A DNA stretch of 64,000 nt from the NCBI GenBank assembly GCA_900169235.1, contig FWCC01000162.1:124001-188000 (forward strand), given 5' to 3'. Position 1 is the first letter of the stretch. Each line of letters begins with the position of its first letter. This stretch comes from Zarea fungicola (lineage: Eukaryota > Ascomycota > Sordariomycetes > Hypocreales > Cordycipitaceae). Positions 36,342-48,104 of the stretch are shown here, piece after piece. Below the pieces are notes generated by a model. It was not told the origin of the DNA, ran no database searches, and was given only the letters and a program-made list of their open reading frames with translations. Made by a program: the position numbers and the translations under genes.

Positions 36342-37250
36342 ATGAAGCTCTCATCCGCGCTGTCCCTCGTCGGCGCTGCGGCCACAGCGCTGGGGAAAAC
36401 CCCGCATCACCACCGTGAACATGACGACTCTGGCATGGCGTCCGCTGCAGGCCATCACATCCCCTCGAGCTACGAGTCCGCCGTCATGGGCCGTCGCATC
36501 CTGGCTTTGACGAAGCTCGCCACGTTTTCCACCGTCTTTCCCTTGTCCGCGTCCTCTTCTTCTACATCGCGCCGCAGCAGCCACACCTACTCCCATACCA
36601 CGGCAGACAGCGGCACAGACGGCCTCCCCATCGGCCTCGTCGACTACATTGCCGACTGCGAGACCGCCGGCAACCCCACCATCCTGGAGCTCAAAATCGG
36701 CACCACGTTCCGCAACGTCCGCGCCGGCTCCAACATTACCGTTTCCCTGCAGTGGACGCCGCCGTACCCGCCCGCCAAGCGCATCGGCGTCTTTAAGCAG
36801 TACGCCCTGTCGTGGCTCCCGTCCTTCCTGCGCGGGCATTATCATGGAGATGCGGCGGCCTCGCCGCGTAACTCTGCAGATGCCGACCTTCCCGACACCG
36901 TGCCTTACTCGGCGGACAACCTGGCCCGCTTTGCCCTCTTTGGGTACCTGGAACCGTTTGGTGCCGACGACGAGGCGCAGAGCGAGGCGCTCAAGGCGTG
37001 TTATACGGCCAAGCACCCGGACAGCAGGTACTGGCTGCCTGGCAACAAGATTCACACGAGCCAGTGGACGCGCATGGTCGTGACCAAGGTGTACTGGGTC
37101 GGCGGGTTTGGAGACCGCGCGTACATTGGATGGATCCCCGTCGAGGAGTGGAATCGTGTCACGGAGGAGGAGTGGCGGGCGATTAAACTGCCTGGTGAGA
37201 CTCAGGGCTGGTCGGAGTGGAACGCCTATGACGACAATGAGGAGCTGTAG
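36342..37250 (+). CDS. CREG-like secreted protein (PNPOx-like split barrel)
   Basis: A single-exon frame of 302 residues starts with a signal peptide (MKLSSALSLVGAAATALG) at ATG 36342. The domain has the CREG/pyridoxamine-phosphate-oxidase-like sequence order: ARRIL-like RRILALTKLATFSTVFP, GLPIGLVDYIADC, NPTILELKIGTTFRNV, RFALFGYLEPF, HPDSRYWLPGNKIHTSQW and GFGDRAYIGWIPVEEW. Mammalian CREG is a secreted or lysosomal glycoprotein with an FMN-binding-like barrel that lacks oxidase activity; the fungal role is unknown. NIT in GSNITVS is a possible N-glycosylation site. The GC content is higher than in the flanking DNA, as expected for a coding exon. Confidence 0.88.
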   Translation: MKLSSALSLVGAAATALGKTPHHHREHDDSGMASAAGHHIPSSYESAVMGRRILALTKLATFSTVFPLSASSSSTSRRSSHTYSHTTADSGTDGLPIGLVDYIADCETAGNPTILELKIGTTFRNVRAGSNITVSLQWTPPYPPAKRIGVFKQYALSWLPSFLRGHYHGDAAASPRNSADADLPDTVPYSADNLARFALFGYLEPFGADDEAQSEALKACYTAKHPDSRYWLPGNKIHTSQWTRMVVTKVYWVGGFGDRAYIGWIPVEEWNRVTEEEWRAIKLPGETQGWSEWNAYDDNEEL

Positions 37251-38062
37251 AGTGGCCCTGATGATGTTACCTGAGGGTCCAAATTACATTGCGAGGCGCG
37301 TGCACATTGAAAGTCTGTTAACGATCTAGTTGGACCCCTTGAAAGAAATGGCCGTATAAATAAATACTTTTTTTTTCATAACTGCTTCAGCTGAGATCTC
37401 CATGTTAACCAGATCGTCCTGTGGCTGTGTTATGCAGAGCGCCTGCATTGAGACACGGACGCAGCAACACAACCACCATTTCTGCACCTACAAGATAACC
37501 AACCCAAATATTTTTGGATGATGTAACGGGCTTTCCAGGCGATTAAATTTTAGTTTTTATACCATTCAGCGACATCCCTAGTCATTGCGAGGTTATATCT
37601 TGCAGTATGAATCACGTGATCACCGGCCAGGGGTTCAACGGCGATGACGGCAGCGAATAAAGTTACTAGGATTTGGAGATGCAACAGTTTAGGAAATAGT
37701 TCTGGGCAGTTCTTTATTTTTTGTGCCTTTATTGCTTGATAAGAAATCGAAATCATAAATTATTTTCATGTTCACGGAATAAAACGCAGTCTCCCCTTTC
37801 AAATTGTGTAGCCCCTTTGTACCTGCACCAATCCTGCCAGATTGAGCTTCAACGAAGCTCCGCTGCAGCTGCCAGCGAGGCTTCTCCATATCACCAACAC
37901 TGCCACCCTCAGGGCCACGAACCTGCGTACTCAGCTGTACTGCGCCTAGAGCTCAACTGTCAACGGCGCATATATACTATTGATCCATCTGCTGCCATTG
38001 GACTGCGAATCGCAGCAGCACCATCTCTCTACGCAAACAACTCCACCAGGCACCCAGCAGCA
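37251..38062. other. intergenic region and promoter of chs5
   Basis: The first part is AT-rich 3' sequence with TATAAATAAATAC near 37357. The rest is upstream sequence of chs5. Open frames here overlap on opposite strands without domains. Confidence 0.55.
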
Positions 38063-39401
38063 ATGCTCGTGTCCCTCACAGTTGGCAAGGTCGACGCCGG
38101 CGTCACGGTCCTCCTGACGCCGGACAAGCGCCTTGTAAGCTCTTTGTGTCCCTTCCATGTATCCCATATACACAATTGGCATTCTTTCAAATTGTCGCCT
38201 CAAACTACAAGTAAACAGCTCGCTGACCATTGGCTCCCCCCGTTAGATCGAGTTTCCCTCTATCCTCCTCCCGCCCAACATCTCCTCTGGGAGCATCGTC
38301 GACATCAACGTCTCCCAAAACGCCGCCAAAGAAGCCGCCGAGGATGCCAAGTTCCGTGCCCTCCAGTCCCGCATCCTGTCCTCCTTCGCCGCTGCCTCCC
38401 CCGCGACGCCAAACCTCCGTTGCCGCAACGCGACCCAGACCTCCGTCGTCCTCGAATGGGACCCCATCGACCTCGCCACGGCGGACCTCGCCTCCTTGAC
38501 CCTCTACCGCAACGGCCAAAAGGCCGGCAACATCCCGCGGCCCCTCCAGATGCACAGCACCAAAATCAGCGGTCTGGCAGTTGACACCGAGTACACGTTC
38601 CACCTGGTCCTCCGCACCAGCGCGGGCACGCGCCAGAGTGAAAAAGTCGCCGTCCGCACGCACAAGATGACGGACCTGAGCGGCGTCACCATCACGACGG
38701 GCATCCTCCCTGCCGCGGTCCGCGAATCCCTCGCGCAGGCCGTGGAGCGCATCGGCGCCAAGATTGTCGAGGGCGTGCGCATCGACACGACGCACTTTGT
38801 CACGACCGAGGGGCGGGGCACCGCGTGGGAGAAGGCCAGGGAGACCAACATCCCCGTCGTGCGGCCGGAGTGGGTGGACGCCTGTGAGAAGAATGGACGC
38901 ATCCTCGGCGTCACCAAGTTCTATCTGGATGTGATGCGGCCCGGTCCGCCCAGCGAGCCGACCACGAATGCCACACCCACGCCCACGCCCACGCCACCCG
39001 TGCAGAAGGCGAGCCAGCTACCCCTGCCGCCTACGCCATCGGACAAGGAGCACGCAGACTCCAAGGATGAAGAGAGCGACGACGAGGAAGGCAATGACAC
39101 AGTCGTTGCCAAGAAGAATGAGGAGGAGGAGGAGGCCGCGACAGGGGATGACGACGTTGGCGCACACAAGACGGAGCAAAAGGCTCGCCGTCCGTCACAT
39201 GGGGAAGAGCAAAAGATGCGCCTGGAAGACAAGGATGGACAAAAGTTGGCCGTCCGCCCGGGTGGCTCAGCGAGCAAGGATGAGAACGAGGATGAGGATG
39301 ATGACGCAGAAGATGGAGATGGTGATGAGGTGCGTCCGGCGTCCAATAAGCCTGCGTCGTCAACACCAGATGGCGATTCCTTCCAAGAAGTACAGCTGTA
39401 A
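38063..39401 (+). CDS. chs5: chitin biosynthesis protein Chs5 (exomer core)
   Basis: Exons 38063-38134 and 38247-39401 (112-nt intron) give 408 residues. Residues 1-75 match the Chs5 N-terminal dimerisation region (MLVSLTVGKVDAGVTVLLTP, IEFPSILLPPNISSGSIVDI). An FN3 domain follows (ATQTSVVLEWDPIDLA, TEYTFHLVLRTSAGT). The BRCT domain at about 165-260 includes GVTITTGILPAAVRE, FVTTEGRGTAWEKA and VRPEWVDACEKNG. The C-terminus is a Pro-Thr run and an acidic Lys/Glu/Asp-rich tail. In yeast, Chs5 forms the exomer coat with ChAPs at the trans-Golgi and binds Arf1 to export chitin synthase Chs3. The same role is inferred. The frame is intact. Confidence 0.93.
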
Positions 39402-39859
39402 GAGAAGCGAGAAGTGAAAGGGGAGTTGTTGGTTTGGCGGAAACTTGAGCGCAAATCAGTAGCCAGCCGACAATCTGGCGCTATCCACAGTAGGTGATTA
39501 TAATTGCAAGAGAAAACAGGCTTTAATATATTTCTTTTACCGAGCTATAATAAAATACACACAATAAATAAATACAAAGAAACAATTTTGTGATAAGTCT
39601 TGAAAAATGCCCAATAACTGTAGCAGACATGATGTGGTCATGTTAAACAAATGATATGCACATTATGCGTCTGAGACTATGAGGGCAAGGACGTATAGAT
39701 TTCTTCCACTCTCATAGTCCAGCGCAAACTCTAAAAATACAAAATAGAAAAGGCATCCTGAGATGATGGAGGTATATCGCTGATAAGCATAATAAAGGAA
39801 AGAGAGAGAGAGAGAGAGAGAGAAAAGAACGAATAAAGCATGTTCACCGGTGCATACAT
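39402..39859. other. convergent intergenic region with (AG)11
   Basis: This is the 3' side of both chs5 and the minus-strand coiled-coil gene. It contains AATAAA words around 39550-39575 and a dinucleotide repeat. No gene is visible. Confidence 0.6.
39801..39822. repeat. (AG)11 microsatellite
   Basis: Eleven perfect AG units lie 38 bp downstream of the stop codon of the minus-strand gene, probably within its 3' UTR. Confidence 0.95.
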
Positions 39860-42193
39860 TTACGCCCGAACAGTGTGGTTGCCTCTCAATCTGATTGGGA
39901 TCGGAGGGGCACCTGCATCTGCGGCCTGGGGTGCATTTGCCGACCTCAACGCAGGCGTCGCCGCATGGCCACTGGCAAGCTCCCTCATCAGAGGCTCGAT
40001 GGAGCCCATGCCACTTGCATCCTTGACGGCCGCAACCTCGGCCTCATAGTCTGCTCGCATGTCCCGCTCTTCGCGGCGCATCAGCTCCTCGAGCATGCGC
40101 TCACGTGAGAGGCTCGCGCGGCGAATGAGCCTGTGGTGCTGCGTGGCACGGCTGCTGGTCGTTTCATCATCGGAAGCCCAGTCTCGGATGCTCTCATCAT
40201 CATTGATGCTGAGTTTTCTGGGTTGGTTGTTGCCGATTCTGCCGCTGTTCATATCCTCAAGCATTGGAATCAAGGCTCGCAGCCAGACGTCACCATTTCG
40301 CTCAAGGCGACGAACTCGGCCTTCCATATCACGCAGGCGCTGCTCGCGATAGGCTTCATACAGACGGAGAATTTCTCTCTCGGGATCAGAAATGTTCATC
40401 CCCGCATAGGTACCGGAAGCTGCGAGCTGTCGTAGCTGCGCCTTTGCCACAGCGGCTGCCTCGCGCTTCTTACGCTCTAGTTCGCGGTTGGTTTGCCACT
40501 CACGACGGCGCGTAAGAGACGTCCGAGTGTCGAAGCCGTGCCTTTGCGATGGCGACGTCTCTGTCGACGTGGGTGGCGTGGGATTGCAAGAGCCTTTTGT
40601 AGTCTCTGGAAGCTTTACAACGGACTCTGGCAGCATTTCAATAACGGAGCCGGCATCGTCGTTTGATGCAACAACAGTCGCCTCCGGTGAATCGTCACCC
40701 TCCGGTTTCACGTCCACAACTACCATGATGGTCGACATTGTAGGCCCAGAATCGGTATCGGGAGCAGAAGCAGGCTGCTTCTTGGCATAATCTTGGACTA
40801 GTTTGCCACTCTCATTCTCAGTCGTGGGGGATGCCGTGTTGCTGAATTTCGAACTTCGAGCTGCGGCCAGATCTCGTAGCTTCTTATCACGCACTTTTTC
40901 GCGGCGACTCTTGACAGAAATGATACTCGAAGGGGGCGAAGGTGAGTGCTCCCGGCTGTCGATGATGGGGCTGTCTGTTATTTGTGTCACTCGCGACTGC
41001 CTGCCGGGCTGTTCTTTGTCTGCCTGCCACTCAGCTCGGAGGTTGGAAGCAGATTTCCGTGCAACGGGGGATGTGGCCAGAGACACGGGAGGTCGACCTG
41101 TGCGGCGCTCTGTTTGGCGACGGGAGGCCCCTTCGCGGGGCATTGGCGAGGGATTCCGGTTGACGGCCTCGTTTTCTGCAGCAATGACTTCGTCGATAGA
41201 TGATGCGTGGTGATGCTTGGGGTGTTGTTTGGGGACCATGCTTGAGCCCCTTGTAGGGTACGCCGCGCGAATGAACTCCGAGTTCGAATGCGTTGGACCA
41301 TTTAGGGCAGGGAGGCTCTTTTCGGCGGACTCTCCGGGGGTGCTTGGCTGCTGAGCACTGGAGGAGCGGTCTGAGTCAGAACGAGCCAGCGGCCAGGACT
41401 CTGAATCAGTAGGGGACAAAGGTGGTGAAGAGGGAGATGCCAGACGGCGGTTTCGTAGAAGCTGGGGCGGCACATCCCTTTCAAAACGACGGGGGGAAGT
41501 CGGGTTCCCCGGCGTGCTACTGTAGTAGTGATCGGGCGACAGCGGTCTCAAGACAGTAACGACGCCCTTTTCATTCTTATACGTGCGGATGGATTCCGGC
41601 AGGGGCGGGAGGGGAGGTTGAGTGTCGTTTGGAAAGACAGGATACTGAGATTTGGGGGTATCCCCGAAGTGCGAGGCGTCGAGGGGAATAGAAATAGCAA
41701 TGTGGCGATGTCCACCGGTAGTGACACCTGCGACGGCAGAATCGGGAAGTCGCAGGGGGGCTGGTGCTCTGCCCATTGACTTGCTTCGTTTTCTGCCAAT
41801 AACCTTGTTCCATCGACTGCGCTCCTCTTCATCTGCACTATACGGCTGAGACATGAAGTTGTCTGGAGGCGGCTCATGAGTGCGGAGGAATTCTATAAGC
41901 GCGGCAATGTCGTCGCGACTGCGACGGCGGCGACCCTGTTTGCCGTATTGCATGGTTTCGTGTAAGTCGCCACCAAGATAGCTGGTGCGGGTGCCGGCGA
42001 GATTAGCAGCGGATATTGGGCGCGAGGAATACTGCAGATCTGACGGAATATCGAGGTCACTGAAGTTGGGCGTGGGGATGCGAAACGGATGCGAAGCCAA
42101 AGGCGATGGGTGCAAGTTACTGCTATCCCATGACGCCGTCGACGAAGTCTTTGACTCGATAATGATGGAGAGAGGTGAAGTTGCAGCGACCAT
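39860..42193 (-). CDS. Ser/Pro-rich protein with C-terminal coiled coil, unknown
   Basis: A single exon of 777 residues starts at the ATG at 42193; two further codons upstream begin with GTG and are not used here. Residues 1-480 are disordered and rich in Ser, Pro and Arg, with many SP/TP sites and basic clusters such as KQGRRRRSRDD. Residues about 560-740 are charged helix likely to form a coiled coil (NRELERKKREAAAVAKAQL, EREILRLYEAYREQRLRDME, SRERMLEELMRREERDMRAD). I do not recognise a family; the pattern suits a fungal cytoskeletal or polarity scaffold, which is only an inference. The length and intact frame make a real gene very likely. Confidence 0.82.
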   Translation of the reverse strand: MVAATSPLSIIIESKTSSTASWDSSNLHPSPLASHPFRIPTPNFSDLDIPSDLQYSSRPISAANLAGTRTSYLGGDLHETMQYGKQGRRRRSRDDIAALIEFLRTHEPPPDNFMSQPYSADEEERSRWNKVIGRKRSKSMGRAPAPLRLPDSAVAGVTTGGHRHIAISIPLDASHFGDTPKSQYPVFPNDTQPPLPPLPESIRTYKNEKGVVTVLRPLSPDHYYSSTPGNPTSPRRFERDVPPQLLRNRRLASPSSPPLSPTDSESWPLARSDSDRSSSAQQPSTPGESAEKSLPALNGPTHSNSEFIRAAYPTRGSSMVPKQHPKHHHASSIDEVIAAENEAVNRNPSPMPREGASRRQTERRTGRPPVSLATSPVARKSASNLRAEWQADKEQPGRQSRVTQITDSPIIDSREHSPSPPSSIISVKSRREKVRDKKLRDLAAARSSKFSNTASPTTENESGKLVQDYAKKQPASAPDTDSGPTMSTIMVVVDVKPEGDDSPEATVVASNDDAGSVIEMLPESVVKLPETTKGSCNPTPPTSTETSPSQRHGFDTRTSLTRRREWQTNRELERKKREAAAVAKAQLRQLAASGTYAGMNISDPEREILRLYEAYREQRLRDMEGRVRRLERNGDVWLRALIPMLEDMNSGRIGNNQPRKLSINDDESIRDWASDDETTSSRATQHHRLIRRASLSRERMLEELMRREERDMRADYEAEVAAVKDASGMGSIEPLMRELASGHAATPALRSANAPQAADAGAPPIPIRLRGNHTVRA

Positions 42194-45100
42194 GTTCACG
42201 ACAAGGCAGAGACCAAGTAGGTAGATTCAGTGCGGGCCGCGGCGGCGATCCAAGTGCGTGCGATCTCGTGGATAGTGAATGGCACGGACATCAAAGTATA
42301 CATGAGCCAACTGGGTACAAATCTCCCAAGCTTGCCAACAGTGCTTAGAAGAGGGGCGCCACGGGAAATGATGGCACAAAACTCGAGGCCCCAGCGCGTA
42401 CCACTGGGGTTGGAAAGCAGAGTAATATAACCAACTGGGGCAGCAGGGCATCAAGTGTAAGCAGAGACAGTCGATATGTCAATAGTGGCTGGTAAATGAT
42501 GGCGGTGCGATGTGAATCGTGTTTCAAACCACAGGCTGGGAACCTGCAGACTTTTGGCTACAACCGAGACGAACCGAGCGGCAGGCGAAACACGATAGGT
42601 TATCTAAAGTCAAGTAAAGGGAAAAAGGGCGCGGCAATCGTTGCCTCGTCGATCCGGTGCCGAAACCCAGCAGAAACTAGAGACAGTGAAGAGACGAGAA
42701 GACGGAAAGCAGGGCGCCAAATGTTGCAGATTGCTGAAAAAAAGAAAACAGAGGGAAAAGAAAAGACAAGACTCTGGAGGTAGATTTAAACAGATTGCCA
42801 CCCTTACGGGACCAGGGCCATTTCGAGCCTCTCTCAGCATCGACAGCGACGGCTAAAAGCGCAGAAAGCAGGGGCGTAAAAGAAAGGGCTGCTAGGCAAG
42901 GATCTGCAGCGCCAGTCTGTAGGGATGTTTTCTCGGAGTGGAGGGCTGGACCATGTAGCTGGGAATTCGACAGCAATCACGCTTAGCAAGCGCACTAGCC
43001 AGGCCCAGCCCGCTGAATGTTGACAGGGAATACAATGAAGCAGCCAAAGACCAACCAGCTTACTGGTCCTTTTTGAGAGAATAATAAGGGGCGGCGGGGT
43101 GGCAGTCTGCCGGATTTCTCTACCTTTCGGTCTGTAGGCTCCGTACCCCGTATTGTGACGTTTTTTTTTTTTTTCCAAGACTTGAATTTCAATACCTGGG
43201 GGCGACTGCAGTACTAGTAAATTGACAGGCCCATCAATTGGCAAATGTCACTCAGCCAGTAACTTAGCTTTAGCACTTTTGCTTGCTCTCGTACACGGTA
43301 CACCTAGGCACTGGACACACCAGACTCGACGGCTGGGCTGAGGCTAACCAGGCATGGTGTGACACGCTGGACTTTCCAGGCCGGAGCCCAACATTGAGCC
43401 AACTAGCCAGTAACCTCGTCCATCACCTCTAGATCTGGCAGGTCCCAGGCCAATTGACCTTCAGGGGCAAAGGCCTGTAGCCTCGACGCTAAAATCGTGG
43501 GGCGCGGCGGTGCCTGGAAATGTATTCGCGAGATGCTGGACGGTTCGACGAGTAGGTGGGCGAGAGGGCGGGCAATGGCGACGGTTGAATGGAGTACGCG
43601 TCGCCCAGTTCCATAAGAGGCATCTGGTATCCGTATCGAAGCAAACTTTGGCATGGGTGAAGCTCTTGTTTCTTGGCTCATGTCTCAGCGGAAGACGGTG
43701 AACCGATCTAGGCAAGGAGCCGCGACGGGCTGTCTGTCTCTAGATGTACCAGGACCAGTGGCGAGAAGAATGATTTGTCTCCAAGCCATTGTCTGTCCAT
43801 TTCCTGACGCTGCCGTAGGATAGTCTTGTGCAATGGCACACGACCTATGTGACTTCATTGGTGACCTGTACAGTACAGTACAGACACAATGCTCGCGATT
43901 GGTGTGAATCCGGCTACCTCATTTACACCATCACATTTTGCGACGGGAAACCCCCAATAGACGCCAATATTTGCTTCTGCAAAAGAAATGGATGCATAAT
44001 GGAGGCGACGAATAGATTGACTAGGCCTCGATTCTGCAGGTTCTACGCCAAACAAATGGTGGGGGGTGATGAGCTTGGAAAAAAGCAATGACTGAATGTG
44101 ATGTGATGGCTGTGGTTCTTCATTTCACGGCACCTTGCCCGAGTAGGCGGCAGTTGGTTGTACCCAGTAACTACGTGGGTTTATTTATTTATTTTATTTT
44201 ACTTCTTAAATACATTATGATGCAGCTGGCAGCAAGTGTCACGCAAAACGTCGCACAGTGGATTAGACCGGCACATACTGTACACCCTTTGTACCGTACA
44301 GAATGCATTGATCGTGTTTGTTTGCTCAATGTTTCTTTTCTCACATGCTGCTACCCGACGCACAAGTGCCGCCATATCTTGCTCGGCGGCTTGCCTGTCC
44401 CATTCGGATTCCAAAGCCCATCTGTGGCCACTGCTTTGCTGTCGTCGACTCCACTGGACAAACAAAGGTAACCCACCTGCTTATTGTTGGGCGCCGCCAC
44501 CGCTTGTGTGCCCGCCAGCCGGTGCAGAACACGAAATGGCTGGACGGAGCCAAAGCAATACGCTACTGCACACTCTCTGCATGCACTCAATCTCCCTTGC
44601 GTCCAGCCCCATCATGGACAAGCTACGCCAAATTAACAGCTCGAATCTCAGTCCGAACCATGTCAGAATCCAGAGACGGGCCGCCGCCAGCCTCTCTTGC
44701 CCCTGTGGACGAAAAAGGCAAGCCAAGAGTCACATCTTCCTTGCGCCGACCCTGGGCTTCCTCATCAGTTATTAAAACTAGCCCGGGGGTCCAGAGGGAA
44801 AAGTGGAATCGTCAAGCCCCCTATCAAGAGTTTTTTCTTGCCTCTCGCAAATACCCCATCCACCAAAATTTGGTCCATCACCAACGAACCAGGGGTCGAT
44901 ATTACAACTCTGCACGGAGACCATAAGGAGCCATCCACGTAATGAGCTAGCCTGTTCCCCATAGATGTCGGAACGCGGGCCACCCGTTCGCCCAATAAGA
45001 TTATCCAACATATTATATCCCAACGGCCGAGACATGGCTGAAGACGGGCATCAGCAACGGCTCGAAATCTAGCCGGTGGCGGACTGCACCTCGCGGCTCG

Positions 45101-46072
45101 GTAATAAATGCTGAGGCGATAATTGCATCGCATTCAACTTTGTCTACCCAGTAAGCAAGTAGAGCGAATGAGCAATCGCACACCGAAAGTCAAATCAAAT
45201 TGTCCGCGCGCCATACAGCGCCACCATGTCGATCTGGCGTCGCTGCCCTACTAACCAAGTAACTGGTTGGCAAAAGTCGACAGGCCGTCCCCGCTTCGGC
45301 CCCTGTCCACCGCACAGAGGATACCGGAGCCCCCTTTGGAAGAGACGATCCGCGATGTGACCGACGTGACCGACGGGCTACATAAGCCATTGCATTATTA
45401 TGATCTGTAGCTGTCATGGTATCTTGTCTATGGATATACTGGAGCTGGTATAGTTATATCAGTCAGACGCTCGATAAATATTGTAGATTATTCCATGTGC
45501 CAGGACTGGAACAGCCTGTGCTTTTAGCTGCCTCCACATTTGAGATTATACAGGCACCAAGCTGAGTGACGCTGGCGAAACATCTGACAACCTGTAATCG
45601 CTGGGAAACATTGAGACGCTATCATTAATCGGTAAGTTAAACTTCATCCTAAGCGAGAGATATTAAGGGCAAGTTGCCCGCAATTGGATTTTTGGAATAT
45701 TTGGAATATTGTCATCTTTTTTCGGAACACTTTGCGGGCAGTTTTAGGCTTAAACTCTGCCGTACCAAGTTTGTTATGCGGGAATAAGGCTTGAATATCA
45801 TGCATGATAAGTATACATTATTAAGAATAAGGAGAAAGTTGTATAATGTGCCCAGAGGGGGGTGATAGAATAAGAAGATGGGGGAAGACATAGAAAAGCA
45901 TCTTGTTGCAGAGAAAGCAATGTAGACCGCCCAGGCGTGGTGGGATATCACAAAAAAAAAGAGAAGAGAGAATAAAAGAAATGGGAAAGGCCAAAAGGTC
46001 AAAGGGGAAGAAATAGGAAGAAATAGGAAAAGAAAAAGACAGCCATCTATAAAAATCGATTCCGCCCTGCTT
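42194..46072. other. 3.9-kb region without a supportable gene
   Basis: The frames here are shorter than about 200 codons, are nested on both strands and show no domain. The longest, around 44236-44926, consists of overlapping frames in two registers with many Cys, His and Pro codons and no conserved motif. The left end is the promoter of the coiled-coil gene, and the right end (from about 45690) is the AT-rich 3' flank of the RBR gene. A run of 14 T is at 43161-43174. Confidence 0.5.
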
Positions 46073-48104
46073 CTATTGAGCGGTTTGTTCGACATGAAAC
46101 TGCTCTTGCGGCCACGCCGGCGTGGCTATCGGGCTGTACTTGAGCCCCTCGGCTTCCTCGAGCTCTTTGCAGAGCACTTCTAGTTGCAAGCTCCATCGCG
46201 CATTCAGTCTGATTTGCAGCGTGCGCAGCGTATCCGTGACGCTCTCGTTCTCGGCCGCGCAGCGGGATGCTTGCGCAAATGACTCCTCGCGGTGCTTGTC
46301 GGACATGGTGCTCGCCTCCGTCTCGTGCTTATCCAGCAGCTCTTCCATGCGTTTTGCCTGGCGATCGCGCATGACGTTAATCTTGGCCTGATGCTGGCGC
46401 TCCATGCCGTCGCGCAGCGAGTACTGCTGTCCCAGCTCCTTGAGGTTCTTTTCGGTAACCACCCTGTTGGGGTCTGTCTCGCCGTCGTTATTGCGGCCGT
46501 TGCAGTAGGCTTCCATGTGCTTCAGGCGTAGTTTGACGCTGCGCTCCGTCTGCTCCAGCGTAGCACGTAGTTCCATCTCAGCAGCGATTTGAAGGTCCTC
46601 CAAGGAGCTCGTCGCTTTGCTGTGCCTCTCCTGCAGCGTACCCTCTTCTTCGGCATGGCGCTCCAACAGCGCCAGCTTATCTGTCGCGTGGCGTGTCTGC
46701 ATCGTGGTTCTGGCCTGTGCCGAGTATGCGCAAAATCGATTGAGCTCCATCGTCTGCTTGCTTACGAGTGCCTGGACGTCTGGGCTTCTTTTTGATCGCT
46801 TCTCCGCGTCTTCCTTTTCTGCCTGCTCTTGGGCGATGGCCTTGTGCATGGCTTCGTTTTGATCCCCAGACATGCTACTAAGACCCGACCGGCGCCTCTC
46901 CTGCTCAGTCTCATCTCCGCACAGGTTTGGGCATCCAGTTGTCGGATCCCACACGGCACCACAAATATGGCACATTTCTTCCTTGCACCGACAGATCATA
47001 TGCGTGCGTCCCTTGGGAAGGTTGACCAGGTTGTGGCAGCCATGACAACGCTTCCAGCTGGGACTTTGACCCATCTTCTTTACCGCTTCCAGCTCCCAAT
47101 CTTCGGGGCAATCCACACCAATGGAGTGTGCATCGCGCTTACACCTGCGACAGGCACTTGTCAGGCAGCTTTGGCACTTGATATCGAGAGGGTGCTTGTG
47201 ATCGGCAGATTGACGCGGGTCGATAAATTCGCCGCAGTTGCTGTTCGGGCAGTATATTCTTGCATTCTTTGGCGTGCTGAAATGAGCTACCGCCTTGAGA
47301 AATGCCTGTTTAGTCTTGCTGTCTACTGCCGCTTGAATGATACTGCTAGAGAGCGGCTGCGAGCAGCATCGCGGAGGCATACTAGCCTCGTCGGTACAAG
47401 CTTGGCTGACAACATAACGCAAGCATTCGGAGCAATACGTGTGATTGCAGGCTAGACTGTGCAAGCTTGTCATTTTGCCCAGAGGGCTGCGGCATCCATG
47501 ACAGGATCTGAAGGGGACATGTTAGCACAAGCACAAACGACGCGAAGCCGCAGTCCGCTTTTACTTACTTGGACGAGTCCGGCTTCTTCTTCCACCAGGA
47601 ACGTGGCTTGAACCCTGACCTGACACTTGAAAAGCTCTTGCTGGTGTTGACGCTCAACATACTTTGCCCCGAGGAGTTTATAGCCGGAAGGGATCCCTTG
47701 CGAAATCTTATTGCTTCCAGCGGTCCGTCGACGGCTGTAATGTACTGGTCGTATAGGTTGAACCCAGACGTGCCGCTGCTTGCGAGCTCGGCACTTGACC
47801 GTCCAAATACAGATGAATGCGGTGTTGCAACCATGGGAGAGGAGGTTGAAGAAAACGTTTGGTCGAGACAAGAGTCCAGGGTTGATAATGAAAATGCGCT
47901 GGATGTGTTGCGTTTCTGTAGCGTAGAGGCGGCGATGCCCAGTGAGTTGGCCTTGGCGACCAGCTCCGCATCAAGGCTATCTTCACTAATACCGGCTTGC
48001 AAACCTAGTACTTGCGTCGCATAGACATCCTTGTTCACATCTCCAGGCGCCATTGTGTCGGGCGTCGACGGTGGCGGTTGTACTGTAATGGTAAGAGCTT
48101 CCAT
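46073..48104 (-). CDS. RBR-type RING/IBR protein with C-terminal coiled coil
   Basis: Exons 48104-47569 and 47507-46073 (61-nt intron) give 656 residues. Residues 1-178 are disordered and Ser-rich. RING1 spans about 180-225 (CHGCRSPLG across the junction, then ACNHTYCSECLRYV and CC). IBR Cys pairs follow (CPNSNCGEF, CQSCLTSACRRC), then a RING2-like segment (RCHGCHNLVNLPKGRTHMIC, RCKEEMCHICGAVW). The rest is highly charged coiled coil. RBR E3 ligases pass ubiquitin through a RING2 cysteine that normally precedes xHM (GCxHM). Here that site reads GRTHM, so the canonical catalytic Cys is replaced by Arg. Other Cys in the segment remain. The protein may be a non-catalytic RBR-like scaffold or use another residue. 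I am confident of the family, not of activity. Confidence 0.88.

Noticed and set aside
44236..44926. overlapping frames of 179 and 202 codons
   Set aside because: They lie in different registers of the same DNA, show no motif, and have erratic composition.
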